The translations under genes and the position numbers were made by a program. A DNA stretch of 64,000 bases from Saccharothrix luteola (GTDB lineage Bacteria > Actinomycetota > Actinomycetes > Mycobacteriales > Pseudonocardiaceae), in contig NZ_JAJHUO010000006.1 of NCBI RefSeq assembly GCF_020859565.1, positions 1 to 64,000 on the forward strand, read 5' to 3'. Positions within the stretch are counted from its first letter, which is position 1; each line of letters opens with the position of its first letter. Shown here piece after piece: positions 54,437 to 62,606 of the stretch. The notes beneath the pieces are model-generated. The model did no database searches, had not been told where the DNA came from, and worked only from the letters and a program-made list of their open reading frames with translations.

Positions 54437-55498
54437 TCAGACACCCAGTCGGGTGGCTTTGGGGTGAGCAGGCTCGGCGCGGGCGGTGAAGGTGGTGAGG
54501 TGATCGGCGGTTGGGGGTTGGGTGTTGAGGGACGTCGCCTCGCGGAAGCGGCGTTCGACTGCCGAACGGGTCGGTGGCGGGATGTCGGCGGAGGCCTTCA
54601 GGGCCTGGTCGGTGACGGTGGACAGGGCTTCGGCGGCGTGCACGGCCAGCTGGCACAGCTTGCGTCTCGCCCTGTCCGGCTCCCAGTCGACGGCGGCGAG
54701 CGCGTCGGCGTGCAGCACCCGCACGGCGTCCGCGCGCAGCCGCAGGCGGATCAGGTCGGAAGCGCCGATGTGCGACGCGACGGCGTCGATGGCTCCGCAC
54801 ATGACGCCCAACGCCACCGACGCGCCCAGCACGACGTACCAAGGCAGCACGTGGTGCACGACGGTGTCGAAGGATCGACCGTCCGGACCCAGTAGGCAGT
54901 CCGCGGGCACGTGGGCGGGATCCGCCCGGACAGTGGTGGTGGAAGTGCCCCTTAGCCCAATGCCGGGGAGGTTCGCCGGGACGAACAAGCCCGGGGCGTT
55001 CGCCGGAACGTGCCACAACGTGGTGGTGCCGTGGGCGGCGAGGGGCGTGCTCGACCAGACGTAGCTGTCGGCCTCCCCCGCCGCCACGACACCGCTCTTG
55101 CGATCACGCAGGTCCACCACGTCGCCACGACGCGAAGCCGTGCCCGACGGCAGCAGGAAGTGCGACCCCGGCGTGAAGACCGCCACCGTGCTCAGGTGCC
55201 CGCCGGCCGCGACCGCCGCCCGCGACGCCCGACCGCCCAGGCGATCCACCGCCGCCACCGCCGCGAAGTGCGAACGCAGCACCGCACCCGTGCTGCCGCA
55301 CGCCGCCGCGACCCGCTCGACCACGTCCGACGCCTCGGCCAACCCACACCCGCGCCCACCGACCGCACGGGACATCGTCAGGCCGAGCAGCCCGCCCAAC
55401 GCGGTGACCGACGCCCTGGGGAAGGCACCGTCGCGGTCGACGGACGAGGCGGCGGGCGCGACCACGTCGCGGACGATCCGGTCCAGGCCGACAGACAT
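54437..55498 (-). CDS. Acyl-CoA dehydrogenase-like protein
   Basis: 353 residues with the overall plan of acyl-CoA dehydrogenases/flavin monooxygenases: helical N-terminal domain (GLTMSRAVGGRGCGLAEASDVVERVAAACGSTG, split), a middle beta region (DSYVWSSTPLAAHGTTTLWHV) and a C-terminal helical bundle (AIDAVASHIGASDLIRLRLRADAV). The usual catalytic Glu/flavin-loop motifs are weak, so it may be a HsaA/DszC-type hydroxylase relative or a non-canonical member. It lies 13 nt after the aldehyde dehydrogenase gene, in one operon with it. Confidence 0.7.
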   Translation of the reverse strand: MSVGLDRIVRDVVAPAASSVDRDGAFPRASVTALGGLLGLTMSRAVGGRGCGLAEASDVVERVAAACGSTGAVLRSHFAAVAAVDRLGGRASRAAVAAGGHLSTVAVFTPGSHFLLPSGTASRRGDVVDLRDRKSGVVAAGEADSYVWSSTPLAAHGTTTLWHVPANAPGLFVPANLPGIGLRGTSTTTVRADPAHVPADCLLGPDGRSFDTVVHHVLPWYVVLGASVALGVMCGAIDAVASHIGASDLIRLRLRADAVRVLHADALAAVDWEPDRARRKLCQLAVHAAEALSTVTDQALKASADIPPPTRSAVERRFREATSLNTQPPTADHLTTFTARAEPAHPKATRLGV

Positions 55499-55511
55499 GC
55501 GAGCCTCCGAC

Positions 55512-57050
55512 TCAGGTGGGCGGGTACAGGGAGTACGACGGGAAGTTGCCGTAGAGCCGTTCGCCGGGCGGGCCTTCGGTGACGGCGTGCACCAGCAACG
55601 AGCCGCCGACGAACGCGCCCCGCCACGACGCACCACGTCCGCCGAACACCTCGGCGCGGTCGCCGCGGGACCGCGCCTTGTTGTGGCCGAACTTGAACGC
55701 GTTCACCCCACCGGCCAGCCGACGGGCGACCGCCTCGTCGTCGCACGACAGCGACGCCACCAGCGCGCCGTTGCTCGCGTTCATCGCGGCCAGCAGCTCG
55801 GCTTCCGTGTCGACCAGCACGATCGTGTCCACCGGTCCGAACGGCTCGGCGTGGTGCAGCGGCGAGGACGGCGGCGGGGCCAGGATCGCGACCGGCGCGA
55901 AGTACGCCGACGTCTGCTGGTCGGGCAGGAACCGGCCGGCGTCCACCGAGCCCCGGTGCAGCGGCACGCCGCCCTTGGCGATCGCCTCGTCGACGACGTC
56001 GGCCAGTTCCTTGGCCTTGGCGTCGGTGATCAGCGGGCCGAAGTCGAGGTCCGGCAGGTCGTCGTCGGGTGACGCGACGGCCAGCGGGTGGCCGAAGGTG
56101 ATCTCGCGGACCGCTTCCAGGTACACCGAGAGGAACGAGTCGAACAACGACCGCTGCACCACGTACCGGGGGTAGGCGGTGCAGCGCTGCTTGGCGTAGT
56201 CGAACGACTTGCGCAGCTGCGGGCGCAACGCCTCCCAGTCGCTGAACTCCCAGACGCCCCAGCAGTTCAGCCCTTCCTGTTCCAGGACGTGCCGCTGGGT
56301 GGCGTCGAGGCCGGTGACGATCTCGCCGCCGGCCCCGCGCCCGCCGACGAACGACAGGCAGCCGATGTCCGGCGAGCCGACCAGCGCCGGCGACAACTCG
56401 CGCCCGCCGCCGCTGACCAGGGTGAGCGGCAGGCCGTGCCGGACGGCGAGGGCGCACGCCAGGGTCAGGCAGCTGACGCCGCCGTCGGTGGGCACCTTGG
56501 CGATGACCGCGTTGCCCGCCAGCGCCTGCACGAGCATCGCGTGCATCAGCACGCTCATCGGGTAGTTCCAGCTGGCGATGTTGCTGACCGGGCCGTGCAG
56601 CGGCGTGCGGCCGTGGAGCATGGGGTCGATCTGCTCGACGTACCACTCGACGCCTTCGAGGCACCGGTCGACGTCGGCGGTCGCCAGCCGCCACGGCTTG
56701 CCGATCTCCCACACCAGCAGCAACGCGAGCAGGTCGCGGTGGGCGTGCAGGTCGGCCAGCGCCGCGAGCGTGCGGGCCTTGCGCTCCGTCAACGGCACGG
56801 CGGCCCACGCGCGGTGCTGCGCGCCGGTCGCCGCGACGGCGCGCGAAGCCTGGGCGGCGTCGAGGCGGGGTGGTCCGGCGATGGTGGAGCCGTCCACGGG
56901 CGACGTGGCCGGGCCGGGCGTGCCGATGCGCTGCCACGTGCCGTCGACGAGGTTGAGCAGCCGGTCGCGGTGGAACGCCTCGGGCGCGGCCTTGGCGCAG
57001 CGGTCGTACAGCTCGGGCCACGAGGTGCCCGGCTTGAGGATCGGGGACAT
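55512..57050 (-). CDS. Aldehyde dehydrogenase family protein
   Basis: 512 residues. NAD-site segments SNIASWNYPMSVLMHAMLVQALAGNAVIAKVPTDGG (split), the Glu-containing LEQEGLNCWG and the catalytic Cys in AKQRCTAYPRYVVQ are present, followed by AEPFGPVDTIVLVD near the C-terminus. The usual ELGGxxP and GQxC motifs are replaced by QEGLN and QRC, marking a divergent subfamily whose substrate I cannot name. Co-transcribed with the acyl-CoA-dehydrogenase-like and ketopantoate-reductase-like genes under GntR-type sites. Confidence 0.85.
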   Translation of the reverse strand: MSPILKPGTSWPELYDRCAKAAPEAFHRDRLLNLVDGTWQRIGTPGPATSPVDGSTIAGPPRLDAAQASRAVAATGAQHRAWAAVPLTERKARTLAALADLHAHRDLLALLLVWEIGKPWRLATADVDRCLEGVEWYVEQIDPMLHGRTPLHGPVSNIASWNYPMSVLMHAMLVQALAGNAVIAKVPTDGGVSCLTLACALAVRHGLPLTLVSGGGRELSPALVGSPDIGCLSFVGGRGAGGEIVTGLDATQRHVLEQEGLNCWGVWEFSDWEALRPQLRKSFDYAKQRCTAYPRYVVQRSLFDSFLSVYLEAVREITFGHPLAVASPDDDLPDLDFGPLITDAKAKELADVVDEAIAKGGVPLHRGSVDAGRFLPDQQTSAYFAPVAILAPPPSSPLHHAEPFGPVDTIVLVDTEAELLAAMNASNGALVASLSCDDEAVARRLAGGVNAFKFGHNKARSRGDRAEVFGGRGASWRGAFVGGSLLVHAVTEGPPGERLYGNFPSYSLYPPT

Positions 57051-57060
57051 GTCGGTCCTC

Positions 57061-58044
57061 TCAGCTAGCGGCGGTGGGTGCCTTGCGCCCCAACAGGTCG
57101 ATCGCGGCGTACACGCTGCGCAGGGTGGGCGCGGCGACGCCGGTGAGCCGGGCGATCTCGACGACCGCGCCGATGATCGCGTCGGTCTCCAGCGCCTTGC
57201 CCGCTTCGAGGTCTTGGAGCATCGACGTCTTGTGGTGGCCGACGCGGTGGGCGCCGGCGATGCGCTTCTCGATCGAGACGCGGGGGTGGCAGCCGACGGC
57301 GCGGGCGACCGCGATGGTCTCGGCCATCATGAGGGCGACGAGTTCGCGGGTGTCGCGGTGCTCGCACATCTCGGCCATGGTGGCGCGGGTGAGCGCGCTG
57401 AGCGGGTTGAACGCGACGTTGCCCATCAGCTTGACCCAGATGTCGTCGCGCAGGTCGGGTTCGATGGGCGCTTTGAGGCCGCCGGCGACCATCGCTTCGC
57501 TGAGGTCCGCGCAGCGCTGGGACGCGGTGCGGTCGGGTTCGCCGAGGGCGAAGCGGGTGCCCTCGACGTGCCGGATGACGCCCGGCGCCTCGATCTCGGT
57601 GGAGCAGTAGACGACGCACCCGATCGCGCGCCGGGTGTCGAGGACGGCGCTGACGCTGCCGCCCGGGTCGACGGCCTCGACGCGGGCGCCTTCGAGGGGG
57701 TGGCCGGCGAGCCCGTGGAAGTACCACCAGGGGATGCCGTTCTGCGCGGCCACGACGGCGGTGTCCGGGCCGAGCAGGGGTGTGATGAGCGGGCCGCACG
57801 CGGCGTACTGGTGCGCTTTGAGCCCGAGGAACACGTAGTCGACGTGGCCGATCTCGGCCGGGTCGTCGGTGGCGTGCGGCGCGGCGGTGAAGTCGCCGCG
57901 AGGGCTGTGGACCCGGACACCGTGGCGGCGCATGGCTTCCAGGTGCGCTCCCCGTGCGACGAGGTGCACCTCCACCCCGGCGCGGTGCAGCGCCGCGCCG
58001 ACATAAGCGCCGATGGCCCCGGCCCCGAGAACTGCGACTTTCAT
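57061..58044 (-). CDS. Ketopantoate reductase-family (ApbA/PanE) 2-oxoacid reductase
   Basis: 327 residues. NADP loop KVAVLGAGAIGAYVGAALHRAG, Arg in LVARGAHLEAMR, FLGLKAHQ, NGIPWW, catalytic-region Lys in DDIWVKLMGNVAFNPLSALTRATM and C-terminal KTSMLQDLEAGKALETDAI. Although PanE-like, its location in a GntR-controlled catabolic operon argues that it reduces a related 2-oxo acid or oxidises a 2-hydroxy acid rather than making pantothenate. ATG 58044 has GAGGGAC in front. First gene of the operon. Confidence 0.85.
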   Translation of the reverse strand: MKVAVLGAGAIGAYVGAALHRAGVEVHLVARGAHLEAMRRHGVRVHSPRGDFTAAPHATDDPAEIGHVDYVFLGLKAHQYAACGPLITPLLGPDTAVVAAQNGIPWWYFHGLAGHPLEGARVEAVDPGGSVSAVLDTRRAIGCVVYCSTEIEAPGVIRHVEGTRFALGEPDRTASQRCADLSEAMVAGGLKAPIEPDLRDDIWVKLMGNVAFNPLSALTRATMAEMCEHRDTRELVALMMAETIAVARAVGCHPRVSIEKRIAGAHRVGHHKTSMLQDLEAGKALETDAIIGAVVEIARLTGVAAPTLRSVYAAIDLLGRKAPTAAS

Positions 58045-58069
58045 GACGTCCCTCGCCTTCGCGATGATT

Positions 58070-58089
58070 GTATACAGTATGTTGTATGA
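58070..58089. promoter_or_regulatory. GntR-type operator, site 1
   Basis: GTATAC-N8-GTATGA, 26 nt upstream of the ketopantoate-reductase-like gene. It shares half-sites and spacing with sites 2 and 3. Confidence 0.6.
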
Positions 58090-58172
58090 AGTACCGGAGC
58101 GATAGCCCAACCGGGCGGCCGATGTGCCACGAGGTGACGGCCACTCGGCCGGGTGACTTCAGATTGCTTTTT

Positions 58173-58192
58173 GCATACGAAAATCTGTATGC
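58173..58192. promoter_or_regulatory. GntR-type operator, site 2
   Basis: GCATAC-GAAAATCT-GTATGC, an inverted repeat with perfectly complementary 6-bp arms, 42 nt before the gntR start. It matches site 3 at 16 of 20 positions, including the asymmetric spacer TCT. Confidence 0.7.
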
Positions 58193-58233
58193 TGAAGATC
58201 GGGCATTCCCGACACCTGCCCGAGGAGGCGACC

Positions 58234-58971
58234 GTGAGCCAGCCCGACGCGCCGCTGATCGGCGCGGGAACCACCCGTCGCGCGGCCCGCGAATCGCTGA
58301 GCAGTGCCGCTTCCCGCAAGGTCGAGCGGCCCGCCCCGTTGCGCCAGGCCGTCTACGAGGCCCTGCTCGACCTGATCGTCAACCGTACCCTCAAGCCCGG
58401 TCAGCACCTCGTCGAGATCGAGCTGGCCGAGCACCTGGGCGTGAGCCGCCAGCCGGTGCGCGAGGCGTTGCAGCGCCTGCAGACCGAGGGCTGGGTCGAC
58501 CTGCGCCCGGCACAGGGCGCGTTCGTGCACACGCCGACCGACGAAGAGGCCGACCAGCTCCTCTCCGTGCGCAACGTCCTGGAGACGCACTCCGCGAAGC
58601 TCGCCGCCGAGCACGCCACGGCCGAGGACGTGGCCGAGCTCAAGGCGTTGCAGCGCGAGGGCGTCGAGGCGCTGAAGCAGAAGGACGTGGAACGGGTCGT
58701 CGCGGCCAACGCCGCCCTGCACGCGCGCATCACCCGGTTGTCCGGCAACGCCGTGCTGGCGGAGATGATCGCCACGGTCGACCGGCGGGTCCGCTGGTAC
58801 TACGCACCGCTGGCGCTGACCCGCGGCAAGGACGCGTGGAACGAGCACGCCGAGCTGATCAAGGCGATCGCCGAGGGCGACCCCGAGGCCGCCGGCCGGG
58901 TGATGAACCAGCACACCGAGCGCACCCGGACGGCCTATCGCGCCCACATCGAAGGCACCGAGGGCCGCTGA
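58234..58971 (+). CDS. GntR-family regulator with FCD domain
   Basis: 245 residues. Winged helix with PLRQAVYEALLDLIVNRTLKPGQHLVEIELAEHLGVSRQPVREALQRLQTEGWVDLRPAQGAFV (split over residues 30-95), then an all-helical FCD ligand domain (LLSVRNVLETHSAKLAAEHA, NAALHARITRLSGN, NEHAELIKAIAEGD) with the His residues that bind metal. Likely represses its own gene, the divergent dehydrogenase operon and the small gene at 59228 through the three GTATAC-type sites. GTG 58234 has GAGGAGG upstream. Confidence 0.92.
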   Translation: MSQPDAPLIGAGTTRRAARESLSSAASRKVERPAPLRQAVYEALLDLIVNRTLKPGQHLVEIELAEHLGVSRQPVREALQRLQTEGWVDLRPAQGAFVHTPTDEEADQLLSVRNVLETHSAKLAAEHATAEDVAELKALQREGVEALKQKDVERVVAANAALHARITRLSGNAVLAEMIATVDRRVRWYYAPLALTRGKDAWNEHAELIKAIAEGDPEAAGRVMNQHTERTRTAYRAHIEGTEGR

Positions 58972-59075
58972 GGGTGACGGGGCCCACCACCCCGGGCCCC
59001 GATTCGGAGCACCCAGTCCCTGGTCAAGCCACCTGAATCGAGCACAGGTGACGGGCCTCACCCTTCGCGTGTTTT

Positions 59076-59095
59076 GTATACGATAGTCTGTATTC
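59076..59095. promoter_or_regulatory. GntR-type operator, site 3
   Basis: GTATAC-GATAGTCT-GTATTC, about 133 nt upstream of the small gene at 59228. Near-identical to site 2. Confidence 0.6.
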
Positions 59096-59227
59096 TGGAT
59101 GTAGCACCTCCGGTCGGTACCCCTGGTGCACGTGCGGTCTACTGGATCGCGGAGCCGCTCCGCGATGGCGCGGGCGGGCTCCGAGGAACGCTCAACCCGA
59201 GAATGAGCAAGGAAGGACGCGAACCAC

Positions 59228-59434
59228 ATGAGCACAGGCATGCCCGGGTGGCAGCAGCTCAAGAACGCCCTGACCCGTCCCGCCGGGTTCTCCGCCGACG
59301 GCAGGCGCATCGGCCTCGGCCTGGACACCGCGATGGACGCCCAGCGCCGGGAGACCGACCACGCCGTCGCGGACATCGAGCAGTACGCGAACGACCGGCG
59401 CAGCAAGGGCGAAGAGACCACCACCGTCTCCTGA
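59228..59434 (+). CDS. Hypothetical protein, 68 aa, predicted member of the GntR regulon
   Basis: Begins MSTGMPGWQQLKNALTRPAG; the remainder is charged (TAMDAQRRETDHAVADIEQY) with no membrane segment or cysteines. I recognise no family. An AAGGAAGG lies 14-20 nt before the ATG. The upstream operator shared with the dehydrogenase operon is the only clue to function. Confidence 0.65.
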   Translation: MSTGMPGWQQLKNALTRPAGFSADGRRIGLGLDTAMDAQRRETDHAVADIEQYANDRRSKGEETTTVS

Positions 59435-59497
59435 CGGCCGTGATCAGGCCCGACGAGGGAGCCGGACGAAGCCCGCAGCGACGCCCGGCTCCCCGGC

Positions 59498-60490
59498 TCA
59501 CGACCCGGTCGCGCCCTCCCGCCGCACGTCCCGCTCGGCCCGCACCCGGGCCTGGCGCGACGCCAGCAGGCTCGCCGCGGTCGTGATCAGCAGCACCACG
59601 ACGATGACCCCGAGGGACAGCAGGATCGGGATCTCCGGCGCCCAGTCGACGCCGTGGTGGTGCAGTGCTTCGAGGATCAGCTTCACCCCGATGAACGCGA
59701 GGATCACCGCGAGACCCTTGCCGAGGTGGACCAACCGGTCGAGCAGACCGCCGACCAGGAAGAACAGCTGGCGCAACCCCATCAGCGCGAACGCGTTGGC
59801 GGTGAGCACCAGGTAGGGCTCCTTGGTCAGGCCGAAGATCGCCGGGATCGAGTCCACCGCGAACAGCAGGTCCGTGGTGCCGACGGCGACCATCACGATG
59901 AGCATCGGCGTGACCACCCGCCGCCCGTCCACGCGGGTGGTCAACGCCGCGCCGTCGTACCGCGGGGACGTCGGCAGCACGCGGCGCACCGCGCGCAGCG
60001 CCGCGTTCTCGTGGAACTCGCCCTCGTCGTCGCCCGGCCCCTCCTTCAGCAGCTTCCAGGCGGTGAAGATCAGGAACGCGCCGAAGACGTAGAACAGCCA
60101 GTCGAACCGGGCGATCGCCCCGGCGCCGAGCGCGATGAACACCGCGCGCAGCAGCAGGGCCAGCACCACGCCCACGACCAGGACCTTCTGCCGGTACTCG
60201 CGCGGCACCGCGAACCGACCCATGATCAGCACGAACACGAACAGGTTGTCCACGCTGAGCGAGTACTCGGTGATCCACCCGGCGAAGAACTCGCCGCCGT
60301 ACCGAGGACCCGCGAACGCGAGCACGCCGAGCCCGAACAGCACGGCCAGCCCGACGTACACCGAGACCGACACCAGCGATTCGGAGAACGACGGGTCGCG
60401 CGGGTTGCGCGCCACGAGGTAGAAGTCGAACGCGATCACCGTGGCGATCCCGATCAACGTCGCGATCCAGACCCAGGTGGGGAGAACCAT
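59498..60490 (-). CDS. TerC/Alx-family membrane protein
   Basis: 330 residues with about eight to nine helices. Family signatures: FFAGWITEYSLSVDNLFVFVLIM (with the conserved acidic and Asn residues), FDWLFYVFGAFLIFTAWKLL, VGTTDLLFAVDSIPAIFGLT and NAFALMGLRQLFFLVGGLLDRL. TerC/Alx proteins act in tellurite resistance or Mn2+ export and membrane-protein metalation. The actual substrate here is unknown. Start ATG 60490. Confidence 0.92.
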   Translation of the reverse strand: MVLPTWVWIATLIGIATVIAFDFYLVARNPRDPSFSESLVSVSVYVGLAVLFGLGVLAFAGPRYGGEFFAGWITEYSLSVDNLFVFVLIMGRFAVPREYRQKVLVVGVVLALLLRAVFIALGAGAIARFDWLFYVFGAFLIFTAWKLLKEGPGDDEGEFHENAALRAVRRVLPTSPRYDGAALTTRVDGRRVVTPMLIVMVAVGTTDLLFAVDSIPAIFGLTKEPYLVLTANAFALMGLRQLFFLVGGLLDRLVHLGKGLAVILAFIGVKLILEALHHHGVDWAPEIPILLSLGVIVVVLLITTAASLLASRQARVRAERDVRREGATGS

Positions 60491-60514
60491 CTGTGCGAGC
60501 CCTTCGCTAGGCGG

Positions 60515-61054
60515 TCACTTCGTCCGTGCCGTCGTCTCCCGGGCGGCGCGCCTCCGTCGGGCGCGTGCCGACGACTCCCGCAGCACGCGGGCGTGCGTCA
60601 CGTAGCGCTCGTACCACCGCTGCGCCAACGGGTTGCGCGCACGCACCTTGTCGAGCCAGTGCGGCGCGATCCGCTCGTGCAGCCACAGGAAGCCGATCGC
60701 CCAGCCGAAGCTGACGATGCCCTGGTAGGCCAGGAACCCGAGCACGTCGTCGGGCGGGGTGAACCCGCCGCCGAGCAGGACACCCGTCGAGGTCTCCGCC
60801 ACCAGCCTGGCCATCGGGAAACCCACCAGCCAGTACAGGGCGGCCGGTGCGAACACGCCGAGCCGGAACCGCCCGCCGCCGACGAGCAGGCCGAAGCCGC
60901 CGCCGAGCAGCCCGAGCGGCACGGCCATGGCCAGCGCGGTGGCCGCCGCCCACGCGGCGGGGTGGCCGACGAACGCCGACAGCGCCCCGGCGATCAGGCC
61001 GCCGACCGCGCCGACGACGGCGCCGGGGACCGCCAACTCCACCCGGTCGCGCAT
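60515..61054 (-). CDS. Small integral membrane protein, partner of the Nramp-related transporter
   Basis: 179 residues with four helices (VPGAVVGAVGGLIAGALSAF, AATALAMAVPLGLLGGGFGL, LGVFAPAALYWLVGFPMARL, LGFLAYQGIVSFGWAIGFLW) and a basic Arg-rich tail. No known family recognised. ATG 61054 overlaps the stop of the transporter gene by 4 nt, so the two are made together and it may be an accessory subunit, which is inferred. Confidence 0.75.
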   Translation of the reverse strand: MRDRVELAVPGAVVGAVGGLIAGALSAFVGHPAAWAAATALAMAVPLGLLGGGFGLLVGGGRFRLGVFAPAALYWLVGFPMARLVAETSTGVLLGGGFTPPDDVLGFLAYQGIVSFGWAIGFLWLHERIAPHWLDKVRARNPLAQRWYERYVTHARVLRESSARARRRRAARETTARTK

Positions 61055-62559
61055 CAGCCCACCACCACGCCGAACCGGAGCAGGCTGTAGACCAGCATGC
61101 CGAGGTAGAACACCGCGCCGAACCCGATGATCAGGTTGGTGAGCAGTCCGGGCCGGATGGGTTTGGGCAGCATCCGGTTGTTCACCAGCAGCAGGACGAC
61201 GCAGTAGGCGCCCATGGCGAACGTGGACAGGAACGCGAGGACGTCGAGGATCGCGCCGGGTCCGTCGGCGGGTCCGAACAGCAGGATGACGATGCCGAAC
61301 GCGATGACGCCCCACAGGAAGCCGGCATAGAGGTAGGACATGCGGAACCGCTTCGCGCCGGGCACGAAGTGGTAGGTCATGTCCGCCTGGCCGCGGGAGA
61401 ACGAGTCGAACAGGCCGAGCGTGGCGTTGAGGCCGATGAGCGCGATGAACCCGAGGAACACGCCACCGAGGACGGGTCCGCCCGCCGCGGCGAAGGAGTC
61501 GGACATGGCGTTGAGCGCGGCTTCCCGCTCCCCCGCGTGCAGCAGCTCCTTGACGTCGGGGCTGGTGCGGCTGGCGGCCTGCGCCAACACCGTGAACGAC
61601 ACGGTGACCAGCATCGTGACGCCCCAGAACAGCAGCAGCGCGTCGAACGTGACCCAGCGCCGCCAGCCGCGCCACTTCGCCATCTCGGCGGGGTCGTCGG
61701 TGTCGAACATGAACCCCCGCGCGGGCATGGCCTCTTCCTCGCCGGCGTGGCGCAGGCCGCGGATGCGGGGGATGTGGGAGCCCATCCCGGCGCCGCTGTC
61801 GCGCAGGTGCAGCGTGTACCACATCTGCTGCATGCCCGACGGTCCGGCGAACGCGATGGAGCCGACGATGATCGGGAACCAGGCCGCGCTGAGCGCCTCC
61901 GGCGGCAGGTAGCCGAAGTGGAACATGCCGGTGACCGTGGACACCACGTCCGACCAGGTGCCCACCATCGCGGCCACCACGGCCGTGCCGACGACGAGCA
62001 GCCCGATGAGCAGGGACAGCACGTTCTCCAGCAGGTTGTAGATCACCTTGGCCATGCTGAACAGGACGCCGACGAGGATCAGGCCCACGCACGCCGACAC
62101 GGTCCACGGTATGCCGGTGAGCTCCTCCAGGGCGGCGGCGCCGGCGGAGAGGTGCCCGGGCCAGATGTAGACCAGGATCGCGACGGTGAAGAAGAACCAC
62201 ATGATCGGTTTGAACACGCGGGCCGCGCCGAAGAAGATGCTCTCACCGGTGGCCATCGCGTAGCGGGCCATCTCCAGCATGACCACGGCCTGCAGCGTCA
62301 CGCCGATGAGGAACAGCCATCGGATCTCCGGGCCGAACAGCAGCACCAGCCGCGGCCACATGTAGGACTCGCCCATGCCGACGCCGAGCGCGACGAGGAA
62401 CACCGTCGGGCCCAGGATGTGGATGGAGGGCGGGGCGTCGGGCAGCTTCCTGATGGGCATCGCTTCCAGCCGCCCCGCCCGCCACACGCGTTCCTCCGGC
62501 GGAGGCGTGGTGACGTCCGCGCCCGACCGCGGTTCGGCGGGTGAGTTGGGTGTATCCAC
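61054..62559 (-). CDS. Nramp-related transporter with altered metal-site motifs
   Basis: 501 residues with about eleven to twelve helices in the order of the Nramp family (GPTVFLVALGVGMGESYMW as helix 1, PIIVGSIAFAGPSGMQQMWY as helix 6). The canonical metal ligands are missing: helix 1 DPGN is replaced by GMGES and helix 6 MPH by GPSGMQQ. The substrate therefore may not be Mn2+/Fe2+. A 40-residue hydrophilic N-terminus precedes the core. It is followed by a small membrane protein and preceded by an acyl-CoA-synthetase-like gene on the same strand. Confidence 0.8.
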   Translation of the reverse strand: MDTPNSPAEPRSGADVTTPPPEERVWRAGRLEAMPIRKLPDAPPSIHILGPTVFLVALGVGMGESYMWPRLVLLFGPEIRWLFLIGVTLQAVVMLEMARYAMATGESIFFGAARVFKPIMWFFFTVAILVYIWPGHLSAGAAALEELTGIPWTVSACVGLILVGVLFSMAKVIYNLLENVLSLLIGLLVVGTAVVAAMVGTWSDVVSTVTGMFHFGYLPPEALSAAWFPIIVGSIAFAGPSGMQQMWYTLHLRDSGAGMGSHIPRIRGLRHAGEEEAMPARGFMFDTDDPAEMAKWRGWRRWVTFDALLLFWGVTMLVTVSFTVLAQAASRTSPDVKELLHAGEREAALNAMSDSFAAAGGPVLGGVFLGFIALIGLNATLGLFDSFSRGQADMTYHFVPGAKRFRMSYLYAGFLWGVIAFGIVILLFGPADGPGAILDVLAFLSTFAMGAYCVVLLLVNNRMLPKPIRPGLLTNLIIGFGAVFYLGMLVYSLLRFGVVVG

Positions 62560-62606
62560 AACGGACCTCCCGGTGAGTTACAGCTTTTGAAGGCGGGGCT
62601 CCCCCT

